Notes under the pieces: model-generated
The model's input: the letters and a program-made list of their open reading frames with translations, nothing else
What the model was told of the DNA's origin: nothing
Databases searched by the model: none
Translations under genes and position numbers: made by a program
Part shown: piece after piece, positions 40,698 through 51,765 of the stretch
Numbering within the stretch: position 1 is the first letter of the stretch
How the letters are laid out: each line of letters opens with the position of its first letter
Assembly: GCA_023053685.1 (NCBI GenBank)
Contig: JALIGW010000025.1
Span: 8,775,453-8,839,452 of the forward strand
Length of the DNA stretch: 64,000 bases
DNA from: Diadophis punctatus similis
Taxonomy: Eukaryota > Chordata > Lepidosauria > Squamata > Dipsadidae
Direction of reading: 5' to 3'

Positions 40698-40964
40698 CAG
40701 TGGTGAAATCCATTTTTTTAAACTACCGGTTCTGTGGGCGTGGCTTGGTGGGCATGGTGTGGCTTGGTGGGCGTGGCTTGGTGGACGTGGCAAGGGAAGG
40801 ATACTGCAAAATCCCCATTCCCTCCCCAGTCCTGGGGGAAGGATATTGCAAAATCTCCATTCCCACCCCACTCTGGGGCCAGCCAGAGGTGGTATTTGCC
40901 AGTTCTCCGAACTACTCAAAATTTCCGCTACTGGTTCTCCAGAACCTGCTGGATTTCACCCCTG
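40698..40964. mobile_element. hAT-type MITE, TIR cagtggtgaaatcc
   Basis: Ends cagtggtgaaatcca and ggatttcacccctg. The interior repeats gggcgtggcttggtgg. Flanks share cctgaag with an imperfect offset, so the duplication is only approximate. Confidence 0.7.
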
Positions 40965-41477
40965 TACCTGAAGCCTTCAAGAGAATAAGACAAAAAGACC
41001 TCTACAGAAGAAGGCACCAGTATCCAAAGCCCCAGCTAAACAACTGTATTATGGGCAGTCTTGGTTTCTGATCAGTCTTGGTTTCTAAATATTCCTCTAT
41101 TTCAAATAAGCATGACACCAAGAATAAATAAACTGGTATAAAAATCAATGGAGGTGCCATTTTAGCTATAAATGTGACTTGTACATTTTCAGTTGCATAT
41201 GTGATGTCCATTTAATCTGCATTCATTTTTTAGTTCATTCACTTTTTAAATGTATTTAAACCACCCAGCGTAGTAAAGCCTCTTGGTGAGATGGATGGCA
41301 AATAAATTTAATGAGCAAGCAATGTGATAGACAGGGTAAATGGAACCTAGAATAGAGGTTAACCAACATAGATGGTTAACGAGGTGCAAACTGTGGTCCA
41401 TAATTCCATTGGCCACTATGATTAGTACACAAAGGAAGAAAACCACTTGGAAATGGTTTCTAACTCTCTGAAAACCA

Positions 41478-41702
41478 ATAGCACTTAGACTTATATACCG
41501 CTTCACAGTGCTTCACACTAAGCAGTTTACAGAGTTCAGCATATTGCCCCCAACAATCTGGGTCCTCATTTTACCAACCTCGGAAGGCTGGAAGGCTGAG
41601 TCAACCTTGAGCCGTTGAGACTCGAACTACCAAACTGCTGGCAGCCGGTGAGCAGAAGTAGCCTGCAGTACTGCATTCTAACCACTGCGCCACCATGGCT
41701 CC
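41478..41702 (-). mobile_element. tRNA-derived SINE, copy 2
   Basis: Minus strand starts ggtggcgcagtggttagaat and ends agtctaagtgctattgg. A gttcgagtctc B-box is near 41620. Confidence 0.75.
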
Positions 41703-42732
41703 TAAGAAAAGACTATAACATTTAAAATTATAAAATTTAATAAAATTTGTAACATTTTAAAATTTTATAAAATTTTTAAAAAATGGACAAAAGTTCTGGA
41801 ATAGTATTCTTTACAAGTTCAGAGTAATCAGTTAAAGGGAATACTGAGAAAATTTTCAGATTGACCCAGTTGCCTTTAAAATATCACTTTTCTTCCATTC
41901 TAATCTCTCACTTGATGACCAGTGGTTTATGTGGGTGGGTGTGCACTCATGTTACTTGGTTTATTACAGTTTGTCTTCAGTTTCCATAAAAGCTGTTGGG
42001 CACTATTAATTGGCTATAAAGGCTTTCATGACTTTGTTTTGAACCTATTGGAAGCATTTGCCCAGCGACTTCTTTATTATTCACTGATGTCTTCTATTTA
42101 TTCAATACTTTCACCATATTATTTATTGCTCTAGTCTTTCCCCTTGCTTTGGGTTCACCAATTCTAGAGTGCAGCTTTCAGCATGCTGTAAATAACTACC
42201 AGTGGCCCCCTTAGCTCAGGAAAACTTGCTCATTCCTAAGCCAGGCACTCTATACTTAACACAGAATGTGCATTATGTATATACTTTATAGGAAGATTTT
42301 GAAGCAAAGCCTCCTCAAGACCTTTTCACTGTCAGCTTCCTTTTGGTCTGCTTAGGATGTTTTGAAGGGCTTTAGTTGGCTTGTGTGCTATGCTGATTCC
42401 ATGTGGTTGTAGTAGTCTGTTGGTGGTTTCTGAGATATTCTTGATGTATGGTGTGATTCTTTTTAGGGTTTGTGTTGGTTGTGCTGCATAAAGTTGAGTG
42501 GTCAGGGACTTTATCAAAAGTCGTGTGGATATCCATTTTGTTGGGATATGTTGTATAGATGCTCTATTTTCTTCTTCTGCTATTCCCGGTTGCTGCGGTG
42601 TGTTTAGGCTCGTTTAAATAAAGTCCTTACACAGCTTCCCTTGTGGGAGATGAGTTGTTTCTCTAAAAAGAAAGGTCCTAAGCAGATCAAAAGACCCAAC
42701 AACCCCAGAAAAAAAACAGGTGTCATCTACAA

Positions 42733-42838
42733 CAGGGGTCTCCAACCTTGGCAACTTTAAGACTTGTGGACTTCAACTCCCAGAACTCTGGGAGTTGAAG
42801 TCCACAAGTCTTAAAGTTGCCAAGGTTGGAGACTCCTG
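42733..42838. mobile_element. Foldback MITE E, minimal copy, TSD atctacaa
   Basis: A 106-bp almost loopless hairpin from caggggtctccaaccttggc to its inverse ...gactcctg. Perfect duplication atctacaa at 42725-42732 and 42839-42846. It sits inside the Penelope frame. Confidence 0.9.
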
Positions 42839-43183
42839 ATCTACAATAAACAATGTAAGGACTGCAGCAACCACTATGTAGGACAAACAGGCAGAAGACT
42901 GGCAGAATGTATCTATGAACACCAACTAGCAGTCAGAAGACATGATGAAAATTCTTTAATTTCACAACATATAGACAGATTTAACCATAGTTTTAATTGG
43001 GAAAATGTGACCATCATAGACCAAGCCAAGTCCAAAAACACCAGGGAATTTCTAGAAGCCTGGCACTCTGACAAATCAGCCATTAATAGACACAATAGAC
43101 AAAAGAGACTATCACCCTGTCCAAAAAGGAAAAGAAAGACCCAAGCACCTCTCCACCAGCAATCAGCACCCAGATCAGCATAG
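42839..43183 (+). pseudogene. GIY-YIG endonuclease domain of the Penelope-like element
   Basis: The frame reads IYNKQCKDCSNHYVGQTGRR, LAECIYEHQLAVRRHDENSL, ISQHIDRFNHSFNWENVTII and DQAKSKNTREFLEAWHSDKS, then AINRHN. YVGQTGR and the EAWHS...AINRH block are hallmarks of the Penelope-type nuclease that nicks target DNA. The usual R-x-x-EH arginine is replaced (CIYEH), so activity is doubtful. There is no start codon because the MITE separates it from the rest of the protein. Confidence 0.8.
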
Positions 43184-43799
43184 ATTAACTCCAAGGTTAA
43201 CATCAGACCAATAATCAAGTAAGCAATACCCCAACCAAGAAACTGCCAAAAAAGCCATCAGTAAACAGCCCAACCAAAGAACCTCCAAGATGACTCCCAC
43301 CCACACAGACAAGCAAGCCACTAGAATATAAACTGAGAGCAAACACCATTCCTTACTAGCACTGATGACGTTACCTAGTTTGGGCAATGAAATGTCTGCA
43401 AGAAAACAAGCAAGCTCAGAGAACGCCAAGGATCCCTCACTAACCATATCCTCTGGAACTCAGCCTTCAGATCTGCAATAATAAAAATCCAAAAGACACC
43501 CAAATGCATCAATTGAAGAAGGTGGAGGAAGAGTGAAAGAAGCTCCTATTCATGATATTGTAAGAAACAAACTTGTGAGAAGTTGGCAAATATATGTAAG
43601 AAAGCATCCTTTGCAATGCAATTCTTAGTTCTCACGTGGATGCATTGCAAATGTTCACAAAACACAGGCAGGCAAGTCAGATAAAAGGTTAGAAGATAAT
43701 TTACTCAGGCTGAATCCGACTTAGGGTTAATCTTGGTTAGTTCTTTTTTTCTGTGCACATTGTGTGAATCCAGCCTATAGGGGTAGTTTGTAATTCAAT

Positions 43800-44130
43800 G
43801 TTGTCACGATGTGCATATTGCCAGTTGAGCACCTCTGCAATATTTCTAGGTTTACTGTATTTTCTAATCAAGCAGACATGTGATATATTTTACTGCGCAT
43901 GTGTGCATTCCAGGAGACTCCTCCTTCCTTTCTTCTCCTGTGAGCCTCGCCCGAGGCAGACGTGATCTCTTAGCTGAGAAAATGTAGCTTAATAACGTTT
44001 ATATTCTTTTGTTACCTTTGTACTGAAATAAATATTTTGTTAATTAGAATTGAATCTTGGTTTTATTTTCTAAGTAAGGATGACTTCAAGGAAGCAAGAT
44101 CCTATATCACCTCTTTGATAGGAATAATTT
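43800..44130 (+). mobile_element. Solo-LTR-like sequence, copy 3
   Basis: Shares actgcgcatgtgtgcattcc, gaaaatgtagcttaataacg, tgtactgaaataaatatttt and gaatcttggttttattttct with 17040-17280. Borders and duplication not identified. Confidence 0.45.
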
Positions 44131-44556
44131 CCTATCCGTCAAATGTGTTACTCAGAAAATGAGTTATTCAGTCTCCAAGTTAGGCATGTGAGGTAAACAT
44201 AGCCAAGTATCTGGAATGAACAGAAAATAAAGCCATGAGATGGACATTGTTTAGTGCAATGTTTCTCAACCTTGGCAACTTGAAGCTGGGTGGACAGCTT
44301 CAAGTTGAGAAATACTGGTCTAATGGAAGTGTAAGATGCTGGAATCAAGAGCCTGGAAACTATGGGAAGAAGAGAGATAAGTGTTCAAGATTCCAACACC
44401 TTAATTTGACTATTTGTCTTGCCCCCTGCTACTCACAGACATTGCCCAAGATTTAAATGACCTCTGAAATAAGAAAGAAGACTGACTCATGTAGAAATCT
44501 GAGCAATGTGTAGACAGTGGTATTAATCCTAACCCTAGTAGTAATTTCCTCAGTCT

Positions 44557-44846
44557 CAGAGATGGGTTCCTGCCAGTTCGGACCAGTTCTATAGAACCGG
44601 TAGCGGGAATTTCCCTTTGCTCGCCGAACCGGCAGCGATGGCCAGCTGGACATGTCCCCGAACCGACTCTCTCGGCGGCATAGGTGCCGCCATCTTGTTT
44701 TTTTGCTTCTGCACATGCGCAGAAACTGTTTTTTAGGTCTGCACATGCACGCCTGTGAAGCGCACACGGACCCGTGAAGTGCGCGCGCACCCACGCAGCA
44801 TGTGAGGAAGTGAACCGGCAGTGAGGTAAGTCAGATCACACCCTTG
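44557..44846. mobile_element. hAT-type MITE C, copy, TSD ctcagtct
   Basis: Starts cagagatgggttcctgcc and ends gatcacacccttg. Flanks ctcagtct and ctcggtct differ at one base. It carries ggttctatagaaccgg and cgccgaaccggcag like the copy at 12482. Confidence 0.82.
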
Positions 44847-45497
44847 CTCGGTCTGCTTAGCATTCTCTAGAAAGGCTGGAGCATCTGCAATTGCTACCAG
44901 ACAAATAAGCTCTGTCTGTCATTATTCATATGAGGATATAATTTATATGCTGACAGAAGTCTTGTTTTCCACGTAGAATCCCCAATGCTGGACCTTGGTT
45001 TCATTTGTATGCACCCACTGGAAAAAAATAAGAAATTCCACTCATCTCATTCTTTTTAGCCAATTTATGCAAGCTACTCTAGCCTGACAGTCACCAATTA
45101 TATGGATTATATGCTTTCATACAGGTGAGAGACTGATTCTTTCTCTCCATATTGCTATCCGGTTCACCGCTATTCCACATATTTTCCTAAGAAGTTAGAC
45201 TTTAATATTTAACAGCCACATTTCCTGTTTCCAAAAAAAAAGTGGGAGTTACTATCATTGTTTTCCCCAGAAAATTTTGGTGCTGCAAAACGCCATTTCT
45301 GTACCGATGTGCATATTTATTTGCAAATAAAATTGAACCACTAATCTCATCCGATTTTCCTATTTACCTCTGGGAATATAACCATGGTGTGAATGGACAG
45401 TTTTTAGTTATCCTGATTTCGATGAACCATTTGCTAATAAAAGTCAATCTTCTTCTCAGTCTCATTTGCCATCTTTCTCGGATGTATTACTCCACCC

Positions 45498-45913
45498 CAG
45501 AGGTGGGTTCCTGCCGGAGCTGCCCGGTACGCAGCTCCGATAGGGAGTGGCGGATTTCGCAATCACTCTGGAGCCCTCTCTGCCGTCCACCCGGTGCGTC
45601 TCCATTTTTTCGGTGATTTTTGGTGATTTTCGGGCGATTTTGCTTCTGTGCATGTGCGGAAGCAAAAACGCGCCGAAATCTCACGAGGGGATGCATGCGC
45701 GCGAGAGATTTCAGCAAGATTTTGCTTCAGTGCGCCAAAATCTCACACGCACGTGCGTCCCCTTGTGAGATTTTGGCGCGATTTTGCTTCCACGCATGCG
45801 CAGAAGCAAAATCACGCAAGGGGCACGCGTGCATAGCGAGTGCACACCCCCTTGAAGCATGGAGATGCGCGCGCATGGCGCCGGCAGCGAGGTAAGTGAG
45901 CAACCCACCCCTG
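45498..45913. mobile_element. hAT-type MITE C, long copy, TSD ctccaccc
   Basis: Starts cagaggtgggttcctgcc and ends caacccacccctg, with perfect ctccaccc flanks (45490-45497, 45914-45921). The interior has about four alternating copies of a gattttgcttc..gcatgcg module in both orientations (45630-45810). Confidence 0.88.
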
Positions 45914-46202
45914 CTCCACCCCCATTAAATCTTCCGACTCATACAATGACATAAACTATGTGGTGGTTTTGAAAAACTCAGCTGCCCAAGCGATTGCTCC
46001 CTTAACTTTCTCCCATTTCCTTTTTCCTCCCATCCCCCAACAACCCCCAAAGACAAGAGACATTATTGCAAACAGAGACCATACAGATGTTGTTTTTCTA
46101 CCCCCCCCCACTTTTCATGTGAAGCCTCCAGCCACCCAAACCTGTAACTCCTTTGACCATCAGAAGGCTGACTTTTACATAGCTGGTTGTTTGCTGACTC
46201 AC

Positions 46203-46478
46203 TTTCTCCGTCATATAGTAAGGGTCAAAGTCCTCCAGTGGCACAGCAACCAGGCCTTTGGGGATGTCCCCGTAGATGAAAGGCAAACTCTTCCCTGCCT
46301 CCAGGTCACTGTTTGGTTTTGGTTTGTTCTCTTCATCGTCATCTCTGTGACTGCTGTCTTGCTTAGGACGCTTCTTCTTCTTATCTTCTGCAATGCGTTT
46401 CTCAATGTTAGCCAGAGATTCCAGAGTGAAAGGCCTAAAACTGTCAGGGCCTGGTGGTGCAAGCAACCGCCCTGCCAT
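46203..46478 (-). CDS. SCN8A: SCN8A coding exon 1: cytoplasmic N-terminus (residues 1-92)
   Basis: Starts at the ATG at 46478 (A at -3, G at +4) and ends AAA|gtgagt in phase 0. It encodes the intracellular N-terminal domain, including a lysine-rich stretch, an acidic DDDEENK patch and the Nav-conserved block [15 protein letters not shown], ending DPYYMTEK. The 276 nt give 92 codons. In mammals this region of Nav1.6 binds MAP1B and helps trafficking (family knowledge). It is separated from exon 2 by the largest intron in the window. A better-placed upstream ATG does not exist in frame, so the start is secure. Confidence 0.96.
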
Positions 46479-46532
46479 CTTTTCATCCTGCAGAAACTTG
46501 TTCAGTTATGTTGCGCCCAGGATAGGTCAACT
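46479..46532 (-). promoter_or_regulatory. SCN8A: SCN8A 5' UTR part of the first coding exon, with acceptor and upstream ATG
   Basis: A long pyrimidine-rich run followed by tttcag ends at 46533 and predicts that the exon begins at 46532, leaving 54 nt of leader. The transcript therefore starts in one or more untranslated exons further right, which I could not locate in the remaining 17.5 kb. The leader has an ATG at 46486, eight bases before the true start and in another frame, with A at -3. It would open a 91-codon frame to 46211 that overlaps exon 1. Confidence 0.75.
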
Positions 46533-47384
46533 CTGAAAGCACAAAAGAAAAGAAAAGAAAACCACAAATCAGTTATCAATATCAAGGTTGGCTGGAGAGG
46601 TGGGAACTTCCCTAGGGAAGAATTTATCCGGTCGAGCCCTCTCCCCACTGAAGTAGCCGACTGAGAGTCCTTTGAGGTTACAAACAAACAAACATCACTT
46701 CCTACATTCCCCGGTGGAGTAATCAGTTTTGCCTATTGTAGCATAAACAATAAAAAAAAAAAGCATTACGGCATGCCGAAAATTAGCATCAACTTTCAAG
46801 GACTATGCTTTCCTACTGTATGTCATTTACCTCACTTAACTTTGGGTTCTTCCGGGGACATTTGAGGCATTGACCTTACCACAAGTTCCCAGTTCTTCAG
46901 ATAAAGAATAAATTATTGGGATTACTCCGTTTAATAGCCCATGATCAAAACAGTAGGAAATAGCAGCTTTTATTGCCAGAATTTACTGTGTTTTGTAATG
47001 CTCTGACGGTTTTGCCTCTCCTGAAGATTCAGCTCCTCAACTACAGATTAATCTGATGTTTCTCTTTTTTTAATCCTGTTTCCATTCTGGGCAATTTCAT
47101 CTCGGGTTGTATTCTATGTTCAACATTTTTCTTTCAGTTTCAGAGGCTCATACTAAGAAACATGGACAGTTTTACAAGACTTGAGATGCTAAATCAATGA
47201 TTTCAAAACAACATTTCGTCATCTCTTGACCAAATTATTGCAGCACCCTATATATAGCGATGCCTTTGAAGAGCATCAGTTAAAGCTGGTTGAGAATGCA
47301 ATGATTCAATTAAGTGCATCCCTGATTTGCTCAAGTGACGCCACTACTGGGAGAGGAGTATTAGTTTTATTTTTTTATTTTTTT

Positions 47385-48510
47385 ATTTTTTATTTTGTCA
47401 AGCCACTTTATTTTGTACAGTATAGTAGTTGTTTGTATAAACATAAGTAAAAGTAAGGATAAAAGAGGACAATAGGACAGTAGGACAGGGTAGGCACAGT
47501 GGTGCACTTATGCATGCCCCTTACAGACCTCTTAGAAATGGGGAGAGGTCTACTGTAGACAGTCTAAGGTTAAAGTTTTTGGGGTTTGGGGAAGAAACCC
47601 CAGAGTCAGGTAGTGCATTCCAGGCATTGATCACTCTGTTGCTGAAGTCGTATTTTCTGCAGTCGAGTTTGGAGTGGTTTACATTAAGTTTGAATCTATT
47701 ATGTGCCCGTGTGTTGTTGCGGTTGAAGCTGAAGTAGTCATTGACAGGAAGGACTTTTTGATATATGATTTTATGAACTACATTTAGATCAGATCGGAGG
47801 CGCCGTAGTTGTAAATTGTCTAATCCCAATATTTCAAGTCTGGTGGAATAAGGTATTTTATTGCGAGCAGAGGAGTGGAGGACTCTTCTTGTGAAATATT
47901 TCTGGACTCTCTTGATTGTATTAATGTCTGATATGTAGTGCGGGTTCCAGACAGGTGAACTGTATTCCAGAATTGGTCTAACAAATATTTTGTATGCTCC
48001 GGTTAGCAGTGTAATATTGTCAGAGAAGAAGCTACTCAAGATTAGATTAACAACTCTCAGAGCCTTTTTGGCAATGTTGTTACAGTGGGCTCTAGCACTT
48101 AGGTCGTTGGATATGAGTACGCCAAGGTCTCTGACAGAGTGAGGGTCGTCTACAAGTTCGTTTCCTCCAAGTTTGTATTTTGTATTCTGATTCTTTTTGC
48201 CAATGTGTATGGCAGAGCATTTGTTGGTTGAGATTTGAAGTTGCCAGTTGTTTGACCATTCTGCTACATGGTCAAGGTCTTTTTGAAGGGTAGTAGCATT
48301 GTCTGTGATGTTAAATAGTTTAACATCAGCAGCAAAGAGAACGCAGTTGCTTATAATATGATCACAAAGATCGTTTATGTAGAGTATGAAGAGTGTTGGT
48401 CCTAGAACACTGCCTTGCCAAGTTGCTTCTAGGTGCAATTCAAGGTCTTGGTTGTCCTGTTTAAGATTCAGGATTTTTCTTTCTCTCAATGGTTTCTGCC
48501 CACCCAACAC
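47385..48510 (-). pseudogene. Non-LTR LINE reverse-transcriptase C-terminal half (CR1/Rex1-like), degenerate
   Basis: A 329-codon minus-strand frame (47521-48510) contains QGSVLGPTLFILYINDL, VLFAADVKLFNI and the thumb/C-terminal part ending RKYDFSNRVINAWNALPDSG. The catalytic F-A-D-D box reads FAAD, so the first catalytic aspartate is lost. It is truncated at the 5' side and ends in an A/T-rich tail (47368-47400). The same family is at 18030-20290. Confidence 0.8.
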
Positions 48511-48767
48511 CCTCTGAATCCCTTTTGAACCCCTTCAGGGACTATAGTGGCATGTCTTTTCCAGTGCTCTCCTTTGAAATAATGCTCCACCTGAGGTCAC
48601 ATCATTACCAACTCTGTTGGCATTTAAGAGAATCCCTAAAATATGGCATTTCCAGAAGGACTTGGGGGTATAAATAGAATGGTGGGTTTCTGTGCTGGAG
48701 TAGGTGAATGGTTATTCCTCAAGAGTGCCATTTCTTGGCATGATTTTGAATTAGAATATTATTATGA

Positions 48768-49051
48768 CAGGTAGTCCTCCACTTACAACCATTCGTTTAG
48801 TGTCTGTTTGAAGTTACGGTGGCGTTGAAAAAAGCAACTTGTAACCGGTACTCACACTTAACAACCATCACAGCATCTGCAGGAGCAAGTGATCAAATTC
48901 AGGTGCTTGGCAATTGGCATGTATTTACTATGGTTACTGCATCCCATGGTTTAACAACCATGGCAAAAAGGTCATAAATTGGGTACAGCTCACTTTGCTT
49001 AAACAACGGAAATTCTGGTCCCAATTGTGCTCGTACATCGAAGACTTCCTG
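48768..49051. mobile_element. MITE of the caggtagtcctc family
   Basis: Starts caggtagtcctccacttaca and ends cgaagacttcctg|ta. The centre is shortened relative to the copy at 1390. Confidence 0.7.
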
Positions 49052-49997
49052 TATTTGATTTGGTTTATGTTACAACATTATTTCTATTTTTTTGTTACGG
49101 TATAGTAGGGAACAGCTGGCCCTTTACATAACAAACCAGCCTGATGTGTTCAGAAGCAGTTATCTAATCCCTGAGAGGAAAAGAAAGGTTTCTGTCAGGT
49201 TTTGGGCAAGAAACACTTTTTAGAGTTGGTTTTAGTCCTGGATTTGTGGTGAGGGGGTTACCTCAGGCAACACCGAACACTGAGGAATTATTTAGTTCTA
49301 GAGTAGAATTCTGTTAGGGTGTGTGCATGTGCGTGTATGTTTATAATTTTGTGTGGAACTTTTATCTTTTTTGGCACCTTTAATAAAGTTGATTTTTGTT
49401 TAAATACTGAAGCTGACCAATGGCCTTCTGGCATCCACCTCAGAGTATCTGAACAACAGATTCCCAAATGTTCTGTTTGGTTTCCTTTCCTGTAAGTTTA
49501 ACCAGATTCCGCCTGAATTAAGCATCACCCATCAAGTGTGTGCCAGAATTTTTATGCCAGATGTCCCAAATATGCTTTTCCAAAAGGAATTTAAATCCCT
49601 CTATTCCTCAACATGGAGTTAGAACTGAAGAAGTTTCTTGTATGAAACGTTTTCAAAAAGTCCAAGAAAGTCCAGTTGCCTTTTGGAAAAAGCACCTTTG
49701 GGACAACCATAACCTGGATGACTGAGAATCTCCATAGACACTTTCATTCTAGATGCTCAGTGGTCTCTTGACAGATAAGCCTATTTCAAAGGATTTCCTG
49801 AATGGGGGAGGGGAGATGGAATCCCACTGTGCCACCTGAAAACCAGAGCTCCTCATAAGAACATGATCTTTCTCTTGAGTATGCTAAGACAGCTTTGTAA
49901 GGAAGAACCCACCCAGCAACAAAAGTGAAGAATTTGCAGGCAGCTATATCAAAGCAGCATTTCCTCTTGATCTACGCAGGGAATCAACTCTCTAAAA

Positions 49998-50132
49998 CAG
50001 AGGTTTTCAAACTTGGGAACTTTAAGACTTGTAGACTTCAACTCCCAGAATTCTCCAGCCAGCTATGCTTGCTGGAGAATTCTGGGAGTTGAAGTCCACA
50101 AGTCTTAAAATTCCCAAATTTGAAGACCTTTG
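49998..50132. mobile_element. Foldback MITE E, copy 3, TSD ctctaaaa
   Basis: Arms cagaggttttcaaacttggg and inverse ...gacctttg, with perfect ctctaaaa flanks (49990-49997, 50133-50140). The centre is gccagctatgcttgctgg. Confidence 0.85.
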
Positions 50133-50329
50133 CTCTAAAACGTAGCTCTAAGTGCAAATATGATCCAAGAGGTATTTGTCCCTAAATGCGCAAATATTAG
50201 TAAGTTCTGAGGTTTTTTTTTTAAATAAAGGAAACATTAATTCTTCCATGCCACAAAATGAAACCAAACCAAAAAAGAATCTGATTATTTAAAAAAAAAG
50301 TTCCAATAAAACACCTGGGTGCTGTTTAA

Positions 50330-50721
50330 AATACCCCGACTTACAACAGTTCATTTAGTGACCATTCAAAGGTACAACAGCATTGAAAAAAGTGACTTAG
50401 GACTGTTTTTCACACTTACGACTGTTGCAGCATCCCTGTGGTCACATGATCAAAGTTCAGGTGCTTGGGAACTGATTCATAGTTATGACGATTGCAGTGT
50501 CCTAGGGTCATGTGATCCCCTTTTGTGACTTTCTGGCAAGCAAAGTCAATGGAGAAACCAGATTCACTTAACAACCGTGTTACTAACTTAACAACTGCTG
50601 TGATTCACCTAACAACTGTGGCCAGGAAGGTCATAAAATGGGGCAAAACTCACTTAACAAATGTTTTGCTTAGCAACAGAAATTTTGGGTTCAATTGTCA
50701 TCATAAGTTGAGGACTACCTG
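50330..50721. mobile_element. MITE of the caggtagtcctc family, near full
   Basis: Right end gttgaggactacctg|ta. The left end is eroded (accccgacttacaacagttc). Interior blocks such as ggtcacatgatcaaagttca match the reverse of the copy at 1390. Confidence 0.7.
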
Positions 50722-50794
50722 TAAAGTTATAATCTGGTTGTATCTAAAATGTGGTTGTTAGGAGTTGAAAACTACTTGATGGCATATAATTCCT

Positions 50795-51041
50795 AACAGT
50801 TAGAACAATTAATCAATGGAACAACTTACCTCCAGAAATTATGAATGCTCCAACACTGTAAGAGATTGGACAACCATTCGTGTGAAATGGTATAGGTTTC
50901 CTGCCTGAGCAGTGGGTTGGACTAGAAGACCTTCAAGATCCCTTCCAACTCTGTTATTCTATTCTATTCTATTCTATTCTATTCTATTCTATTCTATTCT
51001 ATTCTATTCTATTCTATTCTATTCTATTCTATTCTATTCTA
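50795..51041 (+). mobile_element. CR1 LINE 3' end running into an (ATTCT)n array
   Basis: Contains ttaatcaatggaacaactta, then ggttggactagaagaccttc and cccttccaactctgttattc, the standard CR1 terminus. About 17 copies of ATTCT follow (50956-51041). The array grew from the CR1 terminal repeat; in advanced snakes CR1 elements are known to seed this microsatellite (AATAG in the other phase). Confidence 0.9.
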
Positions 51042-51679
51042 TTCCATCTTCTTTCCCTGTTGAACTGTCTGTCTGAGCTCATATATGGCAATAAGCAAGG
51101 CATGAATCTTATTTGCCCTCATTCTCACTTGGCATTTGAACTGACAGATCACACTGACTTCTGACTCACACAACTCTAGCATACGCCAGCTCTGTACTTG
51201 GCTGTGAACACTTTGCAGATGTGAAAGAACCATGAGTTGCAGGTATGTTTAGACTGAAAGCACAGGGCTTTCATTTTAAAATGTTAGCTATCCATGTGTG
51301 CCCTAGGTTGGGCCCATATCATTCTGGGACTTTATTCATTTAATTTGCAAAGCCATAGGCTGTCCTAACATGACAGGAATAACCCTGCTCCATTCAAGGA
51401 AGAACTCATTTTCCTCTACTGGTAGCAAATGGCAAAGATGTCAGGATTTGTCATGTGGTATACTATATTTGTCATGTGGTTACTATATTTTTAGTCCTCT
51501 CAAAAGACTCAGTGAAAAAGACTATTGGTTGTCAACTCTTGCCTTTTCCCCCCTGTGTGATTGTGTATGTTTGTGTGCAAGGACTCTGCAGTTACACAAC
51601 TGGGTTGAGTTACATTGCAGATGGACTGAGAGAGAACTTACCCTCTGCTACATATCAGGTAACAGAATAACAGCTTAGT

Positions 51680-51765
51680 TAACAGAATAGCAGAATAACA
51701 GAGTTGGAAGGGACCTTGGAGATCTTCTAGTCCAACCCCTGCTTGAGCAGGAGACCATATACCAT
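51680..51765 (-). mobile_element. CR1 LINE 3' end, short fragment
   Basis: agaataacagagttggaagg and gaccttggagatcttctagt, then ccaacccctgcttgagcagg, is the CR1 terminus read from the other strand. Severely 5'-truncated. Confidence 0.85.

Larger units (their letters stand above)
42320..43470 (+). mobile_element. Penelope-like retroelement remnant
   Basis: The plus-strand frame carries the GIY-YIG region and the 3' tail (gacgttacctagtttgggca, gaaatgtctgcaagaaaac). Upstream, 42517-42332 on the opposite strand encodes ITPYIKNISETTNRLLQPHG and ISIAHKPTKALQNILSR, the linker that normally precedes the endonuclease. The 5' part is therefore inverted relative to the 3' part. A foldback MITE interrupts the frame at 42733. 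Confidence 0.75.
28291..46202 (-). other. SCN8A intron 1, 17.9 kb
   Basis: Holds the complete gypsy element, a nested MITE cluster (35274-36755), MITEs, SINEs, a BovB tail (39040-39285), a Penelope fragment (42320-43470) and an LTR-like block (43800-44130). An (AAC)n-like run lies at 28500-28578. Stretches 33670-34310, 34500-35270, 37840-39030, 39800-40690 and 44860-45480 show nothing I can name. Confidence 0.7.

Noticed and set aside
45960..46664. 234-codon plus-strand ORF opposite SCN8A exon 1
   Set aside because: It is the antisense shadow of a conserved coding exon and its flanks, without family similarity.
50941..51041. CRISPR-like array
   Set aside because: It is a 5-bp tandem microsatellite with no spacers, in a vertebrate genome.
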